From: a bacterium
GTDB lineage: Bacteria > Patescibacteriota > Saccharimonadia > Saccharimonadales > Saccharimonadaceae
Assembly: GCA_030428585.1 (NCBI GenBank)
Contig: JAUIDL010000028.1
Location: 1-8,556, forward strand
Reading direction: 5' to 3'
Length of the DNA stretch: 8,556 bases
Shown here piece by piece: positions 1-5,994 of this stretch. The notes under the pieces were generated by a model, which was not told the origin of the DNA, did not search any database, and saw only the letters and a program-made list of their open reading frames with translations. The translations under genes and the position numbers were made by a program. Position 1 is the stretch's first letter. Each line of letters opens with the position of its first letter.

Positions 1-36
1 CTGATGCAACAGGAGTTTGAGCAGGTCGCGGCGTGA
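1..36 (+). CDS. C-terminal end of an upstream gene (partial)
   Basis: An open frame enters from the left edge and ends at TGA 34-36, giving the C-terminal residues LMQQEFEQVAA. Its stop overlaps the GTG start of the following DprA-like ORF in a GTGA arrangement typical of translationally coupled bacterial genes. Too little is visible to name the product. It shares the GC-rich character of the dprA segment, so it probably belongs to the same source DNA. Confidence 0.4.
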   Translation: MMQQEFEQVAA

Positions 37-962
37 AACAAGGCGAGGCTTATCTCACTCTAGCCCGGACCCCAAACGTCACTTCCAAGCAGGTCGCGGA
101 GGCTCTTCGAAAGGGCATCTCGGTCGAGGAACTGGCTCAGCGTTGGGGACGCCCTCAGGGAAACCTGGGGGAGTCCCCCTATCTCACTCCCGCCTGCGCG
201 GGCTACCCTTCCGCCCTCAAACGGCTCGACGTCCCTCCCTTGCGACTGTTCTGGCAAGGCCTCCCTCCCTCACACCTGCCCACGAGTCGCGTGGGTATCG
301 TGGGGAGTCGCAAGGCTACTCGCTACGGACTGGCGATGGCCTCGGATCTGGGGGCCAGACTGGCGGCCCGCGGGGTGGCGGTCTTCTCTGGCCTGGCTGT
401 GGGCATCGACTCGGCTGCTCATCAGGGTGCCCTGAAAGAAGCCGAGAGCACTGGTGTTATCGCTGCTTCACCTGTTTATGTCTCGCGAGCACCGGGACGT
501 GAAGGACAAAACGACTTCTTTATTGCCCTCGCCACTTACCGAACGATTCCTTCGGCATCGATTTCAGAGACAGCCCGAGCGAACTTGGCAACGGGGTATG
601 TCACCGCAGCGGTCAACGTCGATAGTTTGGTTGACATGGCGCTGGAGCTGGTTGATGCGCCGGATTCGCTCCATATGACGATTACTGATCCAGCCGACAA
701 AACGTTTTATGATAACGATAAGAACGAAGAGTTTCATTTCGATGGCGTAGAGCGAACAGTCACCATGAACGTTGGTGGCCAGGTCTGGTATATGCATTTT
801 CACGCGCCGTCTAATTTTCAGCTGACGCTGCGTGAACAAGTTGCGCCGTGGCTGTTCCTGATTGGTGGACTGGCGTTCACTGTCGTAGCCTTGATTCTTT
901 ATCTTGAACGAACCGGACTGCACCTGCGAGTTATACGAACAAGACCACCAGAATCAGAATAA
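33..962 (+). CDS. Chimeric ORF: DprA N-terminal part fused to the second half of a CHASE-like sensor domain
   Basis: Residues 1-134 are the N-terminal part of DprA/Smf, the loader of RecA onto incoming single-stranded DNA. The SAM-like N-terminus is followed by a YP..L...PP..L..G segment (58-76) and the Rossmann-fold signature VGIVGSRKAT (87-96) with SGLAVGIDSAAHQGAL (119-134). DprA should continue for well over 100 residues, but the frame switches at ~135 (base ~435) to something unlike DprA. Residues 135-270 resemble the distal half of an extracellular CHASE ligand-binding domain, and residues ~272-290 form a membrane helix followed by LERTG. The kinase or GGDEF output domain expected after this is absent; the last ~14 residues (from ~295) are antisense to the end of the minus-strand gene. 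Bases 181-240 have 41/60 G+C and bases 661-720 have 25/60, so the halves differ in composition. The start is GTG at 33, overlapping the upstream stop. The most likely explanation is an assembly chimera or a recombination scar, so the product is probably not functional as written. DprA assignment is confident; CHASE is a pattern match only. Confidence 0.65.
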   Translation: MKQGEAYLTLARTPNVTSKQVAEALRKGISVEELAQRWGRPQGNLGESPYLTPACAGYPSALKRLDVPPLRLFWQGLPPSHLPTSRVGIVGSRKATRYGLAMASDLGARLAARGVAVFSGLAVGIDSAAHQGALKEAESTGVIAASPVYVSRAPGREGQNDFFIALATYRTIPSASISETARANLATGYVTAAVNVDSLVDMALELVDAPDSLHMTITDPADKTFYDNDKNEEFHFDGVERTVTMNVGGQVWYMHFHAPSNFQLTLREQVAPWLFLIGGLAFTVVALILYLERTGLHLRVIRTRPPESE

Positions 963-1425
963 TCGTGATGACAGCGATAATAACGACCGGCGCCGGAGGT
1001 AAGTAGCGGGTCCAGCCGTCGTCAGTTTGGGTGACAGCGTCGCGTTCTTTAACGTTCGAGAGACTTGAGTACGGCAGGTATTGAGTATTTCCAAGCACTT
1101 GTGACAGCCGTGACGGTTGACTACCGGTGACGGGGACGAATGGAATTTGTACCACGCCGTTACCTGTTTCGATCGTCGTGATGACGGTTGGTTTTTGTGG
1201 GGTTGGCTTGGGTCCGTGCGTTTCTGGATCCGGAGGTAGCGGATGACCACATTCGGTTGGCGTTAGGTAAAGGACCGTTCCTGAACCATCGTTGACGATC
1301 TGAAAGACACATTCGAGCGGCAGGATCTCTTGGGTAAGGTCGGTGTCTAAAACAAAGGCACTGGCAGTAGTGCTGGCTAAGACACAAAGTGTCAGGATGG
1401 CGGGGATGAGTAAGAGTTTTTTCAT
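931..1425 (-). CDS. Small exported protein with C-terminal membrane helix
   Basis: This 164-residue protein begins with a clear signal peptide (MKKLLLIPAILTLCVLA..., likely cleaved after TASA, residue 23). A short exported region follows with two cysteines (LECVF and TECGHP) and a proline-rich stretch (PPDPETHGPKPTPQKP). It ends in a very hydrophobic segment (about residues 145-164, VVIIAVITIILILVVLFV) that stops without the usual basic anchor residues. A longer reading with an upstream ATG at 1527 exists, but ATG 1423-1425 is preferred. It gives the signal peptide and overlaps the upstream gene's TGA as ATGA, so translation is probably coupled; no Shine-Dalgarno is visible. The gene closes the surface-protein operon. 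Its abrupt end lies next to the suspected chimera junction (~920-935), so the C-terminus may be truncated. No named family is recognised; by position it may be the small anchor partner of the WxL-like proteins (inference). Confidence 0.75.
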   Translation of the reverse strand: MKKLLLIPAILTLCVLASTTASAFVLDTDLTQEILPLECVFQIVNDGSGTVLYLTPTECGHPLPPDPETHGPKPTPQKPTVITTIETGNGVVQIPFVPVTGSQPSRLSQVLGNTQYLPYSSLSNVKERDAVTQTDDGWTRYLPPAPVVIIAVITIILILVVLFV

Positions 1426-2696
1426 AGCGCCGTCATCGTTAATGTCATTGGAAGGGAGTAGCTTCCAGAACGTTTTTCTGGAGGGATCTGTTGCGTCAGA
1501 GCATAGCCGTAGGCATAACGGAAGCATTCTCGTGTCGCACTTGGACTTGCTGACATCAGGGTGATCGAATCCACCGAGCCGCTACTGAAGCTCGAGATTC
1601 CTGTAAAGCCAGTCACGCCGGAACCAAGGTTAATGCAAGGGTGTTGGTATGTTGCGCCGGTGCCGTTGACCGTTAGTTGACCAGCGGTGCATCCGCTTCC
1701 TGCAGGATTGTTATAACTGTAGGTGCTGCCTGCACCATTACTCCATGTCGCTCCAGCTCCGCCAGTTGCGCCGAGGGATAGTGTCCAGCCCGATGTGTAA
1801 TTGCTACCTGCGGCTGCTCTGATCTTGGCATTGCTGTTTGTCAGTGTCCCAGTCGTTGTTTGACAAGTGAACCTTGAGGTTGTTGCGCTCATTGGAAATG
1901 ACGTTGGACCAATCGGGTTATTACTCGAGTCGACGAGTCGAGATTCGAGAAGCGCACTTGGTATTGCTTGGAGGACGACTATTTGCCCTCGCCACGAGTT
2001 ACTTGAACTGATGCCGATTGTCCCAGAATTATTACCGGCCGCGGCCGTTCCTGAACCGACGACCAACATTAAGCGAGATCCTGGCGGTCCTCCAGAAGTT
2101 GTCACCTCACCGTCGTACGTCCAAGGGCCGCCAGCGCCAGCTGACCAACTTCCACCACTACTGACACCACCTCCAGATACTCCCGCAAGAAACGCAACGC
2201 GCCCAGGAGAAATTGCTGAGGCGTTTGCCGTGCCTGTACTAATAGTCGTGCTGGTTCCGGTAGAGCTGGCGCTGACTGCTTGTCCGCTAATTCCATTTAG
2301 TTTGTATACCCACATTCCAAGACTTGTGTTGGTGTTGGAGCTGCAGGTAAAACTGCTTGTCCCTGACGCGAGAATACTGACTGTTGAGGTAAATAACGTT
2401 GGGGTACCTGCTTGATTGAGGTAAGTTGTCGTGAAGGAAGATACGCCAGATGCACCGACAGTAAGCGTCACCGAGTCTGTGGCACCACAAACAACAAAAT
2501 ATGATTCATTCCCCTGTACAAACATCGATCCAGTAGAGATGCTACTTGTGTTACGGGCACTTGCTTGGCCGACGGTGGGGTAGCTCAGTGCCTGGCTATC
2601 ATTAATAGCACCCAGTAAGTTAATGAGAAGTGCTCCGATAGCTATCGCCAGCAAGAAAAACACGTGTCCGGCTATCCGTACCCGCCGTGTCCTCAT
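1422..2696 (-). CDS. Large surface protein with C-terminal WxL-like domain
   Basis: This 424-residue protein has a basic N-terminus (MRTRRVR) and a hydrophobic helix (about 11-30), acting as a signal peptide or membrane anchor. Residues ~40-245 are rich in Ser, Thr and Gly and look like a beta-sandwich exported domain of unrecognised family, ending in SNSWRGQIVVLQA. Residues ~250-424 are a diverged copy of the secreted protein at 3906-4556. Shared features are SF.M.AT, F.CQT.TGT, a W-T-L motif (304-306), NPAGSGCTAGQLT (C336) and the ending Q.IP....G.Y.LPMT.T. The first W-x-L motif and the IP...G.Y tail recall the WxL cell-wall domain, but the second W-x-L is replaced. ATG 2694-2696 lies 7 bp after the preceding stop, with AAGGGA (minus, 2712-2707) ten bases upstream as a plausible ribosome binding site. 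Cell-surface location is well supported; binding partner and ligand are unknown. Confidence 0.8.
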   Translation of the reverse strand: MRTRRVRIAGHVFFLLAIAIGALLINLLGAINDSQALSYPTVGQASARNTSSISTGSMFVQGNESYFVVCGATDSVTLTVGASGVSSFTTTYLNQAGTPTLFTSTVSILASGTSSFTCSSNTNTSLGMWVYKLNGISGQAVSASSTGTSTTISTGTANASAISPGRVAFLAGVSGGGVSSGGSWSAGAGGPWTYDGEVTTSGGPPGSRLMLVVGSGTAAAGNNSGTIGISSSNSWRGQIVVLQAIPSALLESRLVDSSNNPIGPTSFPMSATTSRFTCQTTTGTLTNSNAKIRAAAGSNYTSGWTLSLGATGGAGATWSNGAGSTYSYNNPAGSGCTAGQLTVNGTGATYQHPCINLGSGVTGFTGISSFSSGSVDSITLMSASPSATRECFRYAYGYALTQQIPPEKRSGSYSLPMTLTMTAL

Positions 2697-2703
2697 ACTG
2701 AGT

Positions 2704-3855
2704 CTATCCCTTCTTTTGGTTAGGCGGTGGGACTTTTAATTTATCACCGGCTTCGATGTGGTATGGTGCGCGAATGCGGTTGGCGGTGGCCAGTTTCTTC
2801 CATGAGACGCCGTAGTGTTTAGCGATTTTTTGTAGCGATTGGCCTTCGACTACGGTGTGGTGTCGCCAGTGTTTGGCAACGGTACGACGGTGGGTCAGGC
2901 GACGAACTAACAAGAAGACGACAACGGCAAATGCCAGCAAGATGAATAATTCGATAGCCAGAGCGGCTGGGTGTGGCATGACAAAGACGTAGCCAGAGTT
3001 GCCACTGGACGTAATGGTTTCGGCATCGTCAGAAACTTGTCCGAGGCTGTCATCGACGTTGGCATTGTAGGTCGCGTCAACGACGGCTTGATACAAGCCT
3101 CCCCAGAATGGGCGGTCGACTTCGAAGTTCCAGCTAGCAGAGGTTGCCGGCAGGACAGGGTAGGTACTCGTGGTTGAGGCGCTGGTGACGCCGAATAATG
3201 AGACTAATCGAGAGGTAATCGAGGTATCAAGCGAGACGTTACCCGTATTGGTAAGACTTGGCTTGATGGTGTACTTGTTGTTGTCGCGTTCGTTGGCTTC
3301 CAGGGCGACGTTACTGACAGTCACTGCTTTGACGATGTCGCCAGGAATGGTGACGGCGATACGAATGGCCGATCGGAAGCTGAGGGCGATGCCACCTTCG
3401 GTGGTTGATGGCTGCTGGTTGGCTTGCATGATGGTAATACAGCCACCATGTTCGCCGACCCCAGCGTTTTCAGGGACGGTAATCGTAAAGTCAACGACTT
3501 CTTCTTTGCCAGATTCGAGCGTGACGCTGGTACGATCGAGTTTGACCCAGGCGCCAACGTCGATGCGGTCGTCGGCTTCTTGGGCGCACGAGAAGGCGCC
3601 GTCATTGGATGCGCGCGAGTCGACGGCACCAATGTTGATCGTGGCGGTTTCGCCGGTATTATTGTTGATCTTGACCCCGTCCTGGTAGGATTCGCCAGGG
3701 TTTAGCTCGTAGATAAAGATTGATTGGGTGCGAGGGTTATCATCGCGGGGGTTAGCGGGAACTCCGCCGACACCACCGTACTCTATTGCCGAAGAGGATA
3801 ACGGCGCGAGTGCGAGAACGAGGGCAACACCTAATCCAAGTAACAGTCGTTTAAT
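2704..3855 (-). CDS. DUF916/WxL-interacting-like protein with TM helix and LysM domain, non-ATG start
   Basis: The frame stays open upstream of the first ATG (3427-3429) and must be extended. The added residues read KRLLLGLGVALVLALAPLSSSA, a clear signal peptide cleaved near residue 23. An exported beta-rich region follows, with FIYELNPGESYQDGVKINN, NTGETATINIGAVDS and VPENAGVGEHGGCITI, the last matching the P...GEH.GG-I signature of DUF916 (WxL protein peptidoglycan-binding) domains. A second beta-sandwich follows, then a membrane helix (about 297-317), a basic patch RRLTHRR, and a LysM domain (about 332-376: HTVVEGQSLQKIAKHYGVS...AGDKLKVPPP). Cys90 and Cys139 could pair in a disulfide. No ATG, GTG or TTG start lies in frame between the TAA at 3868-3870 and the signal peptide, so initiation at ATT 3853-3855 is the best reading. 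CTG 3844-3846 or a one-base sequence error are alternatives. The protein has 383 residues from ATT. It is the second gene of the operon and probably the peptidoglycan-binding scaffold for the WxL-like proteins on either side. Confidence 0.85.
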   Translation of the reverse strand: MKRLLLGLGVALVLALAPLSSSAIEYGGVGGVPANPRDDNPRTQSIFIYELNPGESYQDGVKINNNTGETATINIGAVDSRASNDGAFSCAQEADDRIDVGAWVKLDRTSVTLESGKEEVVDFTITVPENAGVGEHGGCITIMQANQQPSTTEGGIALSFRSAIRIAVTIPGDIVKAVTVSNVALEANERDNNKYTIKPSLTNTGNVSLDTSITSRLVSLFGVTSASTTSTYPVLPATSASWNFEVDRPFWGGLYQAVVDATYNANVDDSLGQVSDDAETITSSGNSGYVFVMPHPAALAIELFILLAFAVVVFLLVRRLTHRRTVAKHWRHHTVVEGQSLQKIAKHYGVSWKKLATANRIRAPYHIEAGDKLKVPPPNQKKG

Positions 3856-3886
3856 ACTACCACTACTTTACACGAACGAGGGGCAC

Positions 3887-3898
3887 TTGACTAGTCAA
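3887..3898. repeat. 12-bp perfect palindrome between operon genes 1 and 2
   Basis: TTGACTAGTCAA is fully self-complementary and lies in the ~50-bp gap between the secreted WxL-like gene and the DUF916-like gene. As RNA it could only form a weak hairpin, and no T-tract follows, so it is not a convincing terminator. It could be an operator, a processing or attenuation element lowering expression of the downstream genes, or chance. Confidence 0.35.
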
Positions 3899-3905
3899 AG
3901 GGTGA

Positions 3906-4556
3906 CTACGAAGCAGTTGCGGTGATGGTCATTGGCAACGTGTAGTTACCAGCTGGGGTTTCACCAGGAATTTCTTGTGACAGACCAATACCAGTCAGGT
4001 AGCCACGGTAGACAGTCGCTGCGTCAGTTGCGGCGCTCAGTAGGGTGACAGGTGTCCCGCTGTCGAGAGCGTCAGCACTTCCTTGGGTGACCGTTGCAGT
4101 CGTACATTCAGTACTGGTACAGTCGTCGGTCAAGGTTGCCGTACCCGATGATGGGTCTAGCGTCAGTTGTCCGTTAGTACAACCACTACCTGTTGGGTCG
4201 TCGAAGTCGTAGCTGTCGCCACCGTCAGTCCACTGTGGACCGGTACCGTTGATCGTCAGTGTCCAGCTTTGACCAGATGTGGCTGATGGGTTAACGATGT
4301 AGATACGCTGGGTACCACTTCCCATCGTTCCAGTTGCCGTCTGACAATCGAATGAGAATCCAGTTGCCGTCATCGCAAAGCTCGGTGATCCCACAGGGAC
4401 ACGGCTGGCGTCGAGCACGGCTGCGGTCAATGATCCAGCGTTAATGGTTTGTGTAACGTCGGTTGTCGCCGACTGAGCAAACGTTGCCGTTGCAGGCACG
4501 ATGGCAATAGCAAATACAGCGACTGCAAGCGAAACAATCTTCGTGATTTTTTGCAT
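3906..4556 (-). CDS. Secreted WxL-like surface protein, first gene of operon
   Basis: This 216-residue protein begins with a signal peptide (MQKITKIVSLAVAVFAIAIV..., cleavage likely after TFA, residue 27). The mature part is one acidic, Thr/Ser/Gly-rich domain with F.CQT.TGT (C71), SWTLTINGTG (a W-x-L motif at 98-100), an Asp-rich loop YDFDDPTGSGCTNGQLT (C126), CTSTEC (146-151) and the ending QEIPGETPAGNYTLPMT. The last feature resembles the IP...aG.Y...LTW.L end of WxL domains, but the final W-x-L is missing. It has no membrane anchor of its own, so surface retention would depend on a partner such as the DUF916-like protein encoded next. The same domain recurs at the C-terminus of the 1422-2696 protein. 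ATG 4554-4556 has AGAGG (minus, 4570-4566) nine bases upstream. As the promoter-proximal gene with a good ribosome binding site it is probably the most abundant product of the operon (inference). The Asp-rich loop could bind calcium. Confidence 0.8.
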   Translation of the reverse strand: MQKITKIVSLAVAVFAIAIVPATATFAQSATTDVTQTINAGSLTAAVLDASRVPVGSPSFAMTATGFSFDCQTATGTMGSGTQRIYIVNPSATSGQSWTLTINGTGPQWTDGGDSYDFDDPTGSGCTNGQLTLDPSSGTATLTDDCTSTECTTATVTQGSADALDSGTPVTLLSAATDAATVYRGYLTGIGLSQEIPGETPAGNYTLPMTITATAS

Positions 4557-4598
4557 TATTTTTTTCCTCTTGTTTATCCTTTATACCTCTGGTGGATG

Positions 4599-4632
4599 AC
4601 TATATGGTACCAAACATGCTTGTGTTTTGCAA
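4599..4632 (-). promoter_or_regulatory. Possible promoter of the surface-protein operon
   Basis: Upstream of the operon on the minus strand, TTGCAA (4632-4627) and TACCAT (4609-4604) are 17 bp apart, each matching four of six consensus bases. An overlapping TATAGT (4604-4599) matches five of six but has no good -35. Either would give a leader of roughly 40 bases. The position is sensible but the motif match is weak. Confidence 0.3.
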
Positions 4633-4690
4633 ATTTATGGTTATGTTTAGTTTTTGCGCGCTTGCCTCTCGCACCCACCCCGAAAGACAA

Positions 4691-4719
4691 TTGACGTTTG
4701 ACCACTGTTTTCGTATAAT
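4691..4719 (+). promoter_or_regulatory. Sigma70-type promoter of tRNA-Asn
   Basis: TTGACG (4691-4696) and a perfect TATAAT (4714-4719) are separated by exactly 17 bp. This is near consensus, as expected for a highly expressed stable RNA. The predicted start (~4726) leaves a precursor leader of about 24 bases before the tRNA. Confidence 0.85.
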
Positions 4720-4749
4720 AAACCAAGCTTCCGGTCATACGGATATTAT

Positions 4750-4824
4750 TCCGGCGTAGCTCAGTGGTAGAGCAGGTCGCTGTTAACGACAAGGTCGCTG
4801 GTTCGAGCCCAGCCGCCGGAGCCA
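4750..4824 (+). tRNA. tRNA-Asn (anticodon GTT) with encoded CCA
   Basis: The cloverleaf folds by hand. The acceptor arm TCCGGCG (4750-4756) pairs with CGCCGGA (4814-4820). The D arm is GCTC/GAGC (4759-4762/4770-4773) with a short 7-base loop. The anticodon arm is GGTCG/CGACA (4775-4779/4787-4791) with loop CTGTTAA, giving anticodon GTT (4782-4784), which reads AAC and AAU. The T arm is GCTGG/CCAGC around TTCGAGC. The discriminator is G (4821), usual for tRNA-Asn, and CCA (4822-4824) is encoded. The outermost anticodon-stem pair (27-43) is a G-A mismatch. The gene has its own promoter and terminator, so it is a single-gene unit. Confidence 0.95.
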
Positions 4825-4833
4825 AAATAAAAT

Positions 4834-4863
4834 GAGCACCCAACGGGTGGTCTTTTTATTTTG
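4834..4863. terminator. Rho-independent terminator after tRNA-Asn, probably bidirectional
   Basis: GAGCACCC (4834-4841) pairs with GGGTGGTC (4845-4852) around loop AAC, with one G-G mismatch, followed by a T-rich run from 4853. The A-rich stretch before the hairpin (AAAATAAAA from 4824) becomes a T-tract on the minus strand, so it could also stop transcription arriving from the minus-strand gene ending at 5003. Confidence 0.85.
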
Positions 4864-5002
4864 AGTCTCGATGACTGAGGTTGGGCTAAGCGACCGAAGC
4901 GCGAAGCGATGCCTGGTCGCGGTTCGCTCGTTAGTCTCATGCCCGAATACATTCGGCGCATAGATTAACGGACTGCCCAGCCATAATGCATCTGAAAGTT
5001 GC

Positions 5003-5926
5003 TTAAAGATATTTTGAAAATACTCGAGTAAAATTATCCGCTGTCTCCACCATCCATGCAATTAATAGTTCCGAAACCTCGGGGTCTAGAAAGTCTCCTT
5101 TTTTTGTGATCAGGATGCGGCTTGCTTTGCGTTCAGGGAGTTCTTGCCAATCGAGCTGGAGTGCGAGTTCTTTCTCAATTTTATCCTTATTGCTAGCAAG
5201 TTGATTGTACAGAGCTTTATTATCGTTTATATACAACTCCATTCCAACTTGTTGTTCGCGGGAGTTAATAGTTGCGCTTAATTTTGCCTGCGACGAGCCA
5301 ATTCGAATATTTAGCCAGTGTTGTGGGCGTGGCGTTTGCCAGCTTTTTATATACTTAGCATGGTCTTCTCCGAATGCGCACATTCGTTCAAAAAATGTTT
5401 GTTGTTGGAGTTTGAGGTCGCTAAAGCTGTTTCCTGACGCACTTTGCTTTACGGTCTTAGCCCAGTCATTTGGTTTTGCGACTATATTGAAACGCGGTGC
5501 GGGCTTTGAATCGCCGATTTTCCATGCTTCGATTTGCAGCAAGAAGAAGTTTGCGTCTTCGGTAGTGTTTTCATTAAGCCAATTTACGGCCTGCTCATGT
5601 TCCTCACGAGCACGCTCAACGATCCATATAATGACTTCTGCCTGTAGTCCCGCTGCGTAGGTGATTATTTTTCCAAGGTGGTCATGATTTGTTGGTTCTA
5701 ACTGATTCTCGATGACAATTTTTTTGCCGTTGTCATCCTCGGCCAGAATGTCGACATGGAATTGACCTACACCAACCTCTGTCTGTGTATCGATGATGCT
5801 CATACCTATTGTCTCACTGAGTAGCTCGATATTCTCAGGTAGTGCGAGCCATTGCGTGAAGTCGAGTGCCTCGTGCTTCCAAACGTCGCGAAGATGGATT
5901 TGTACTAGTTTGCTTAGATCAATCAT
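5003..5926 (-). CDS. DUF4268 protein with PD-(D/E)xK nuclease-like N-terminus
   Basis: This 307-residue protein has two parts. The N-terminal ~150 residues resemble a PD-(D/E)xK fold: E50, then FHVDIL with D59, then a strand carrying VIENQ (E73, Q75), followed by LGKIITYAAG and EVIIWI. The usual catalytic lysine is a glutamine, a variation that occurs in this superfamily. The C-terminal part (about 165-307) has the DUF4268 pattern, including TFFERM, W.....W.NIRIG and VGMELYI. DUF4268 proteins are poorly characterised; a nucleic-acid or restriction-related role is suggested by the fold and by the divergent helicase-nuclease gene next door. An ATG at 5948-5950 would add eight residues, but a TATAAT lies between the two starts, so ATG 5924-5926 is preferred. 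That makes the transcript leaderless, and no Shine-Dalgarno is visible. Whether the nuclease site is active cannot be judged from sequence alone. Confidence 0.8.
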   Translation of the reverse strand: MIDLSKLVQIHLRDVWKHEALDFTQWLALPENIELLSETIGMSIIDTQTEVGVGQFHVDILAEDDNGKKIVIENQLEPTNHDHLGKIITYAAGLQAEVIIWIVERAREEHEQAVNWLNENTTEDANFFLLQIEAWKIGDSKPAPRFNIVAKPNDWAKTVKQSASGNSFSDLKLQQQTFFERMCAFGEDHAKYIKSWQTPRPQHWLNIRIGSSQAKLSATINSREQQVGMELYINDNKALYNQLASNKDKIEKELALQLDWQELPERKASRILITKKGDFLDPEVSELLIAWMVETADNFTRVFSKYL

Positions 5927-5932
5927 GTAGTC

Positions 5933-5961
5933 ATTATAGTACGAAATCACCGCAGGTGATT
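5933..5961 (-). promoter_or_regulatory. Promoter of the DUF4268 gene
   Basis: On the minus strand a perfect TATAAT (5938-5933) lies seven bases before the A of ATG 5926, so the predicted transcript begins at the start codon itself. At 17-bp spacing the -35 position (5961-5956) reads AATCAC, a poor match, and coincides with one arm of the inverted repeat. A weak -35 under an operator suggests regulated expression. Confidence 0.55.
5945..5961. promoter_or_regulatory. Inverted repeat, candidate shared operator
   Basis: AATCACC-GCA-GGTGATT is a perfect 7-bp inverted repeat with a 3-base spacer. It lies between two outward-facing -10 boxes (minus 5933-5938 and plus 5979-5984), where a dimeric regulator could control both genes. 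No regulator gene is visible in the window. Confidence 0.55.
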
Positions 5962-5984
5962 AATTGAGGTGCATAAGGTATAAT
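5956..5984 (+). promoter_or_regulatory. Promoter of the GIY-YIG/helicase gene
   Basis: A perfect TATAAT (5979-5984) lies ten bases before ATG 5995-5997, predicting a start near 5991 and a leader of only three to five bases. The -35 position at 17-bp spacing (5956-5961, GTGATT) is weak and falls on an arm of the inverted repeat. A second TATAAT (5998-6003) lies inside the coding region and is a less likely alternative. Confidence 0.5.
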
Positions 5985-5994
5985 ATTGCGTAAT

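Noticed and set aside
20..99. 12-base direct repeat AGCAGGTCGCGG at 20-31 and 88-99, with 11 bases also shared with the tRNA (4770-4780)
   Set aside because: Short GC-rich words inside coding sequence and a tRNA; no flanking duplication or element boundary goes with them, so chance is enough.
1867..2415. 182-residue plus-strand ORF opposite the large surface protein
   Set aside because: It is antisense to a gene with clear domain homology in the operon; its Pro/Val/Leu-rich sequence is what the reverse of Ser/Thr/Gly codons gives.
3170..3688. 172-residue plus-strand ORF opposite the DUF916-like gene
   Set aside because: Shadow of the minus-strand gene; no signal, domain or ribosome binding site of its own.
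4864..5002. Short inverted repeats after the tRNA, such as CCGAAT/ATTCGG (4943-4956) and GCGACC/GGTCGC (4888-4920)
   Set aside because: No T-tract, no direct repeat of the tRNA 3' end found elsewhere in the window, and no integrase gene, so an attachment site or RNA gene cannot be supported.
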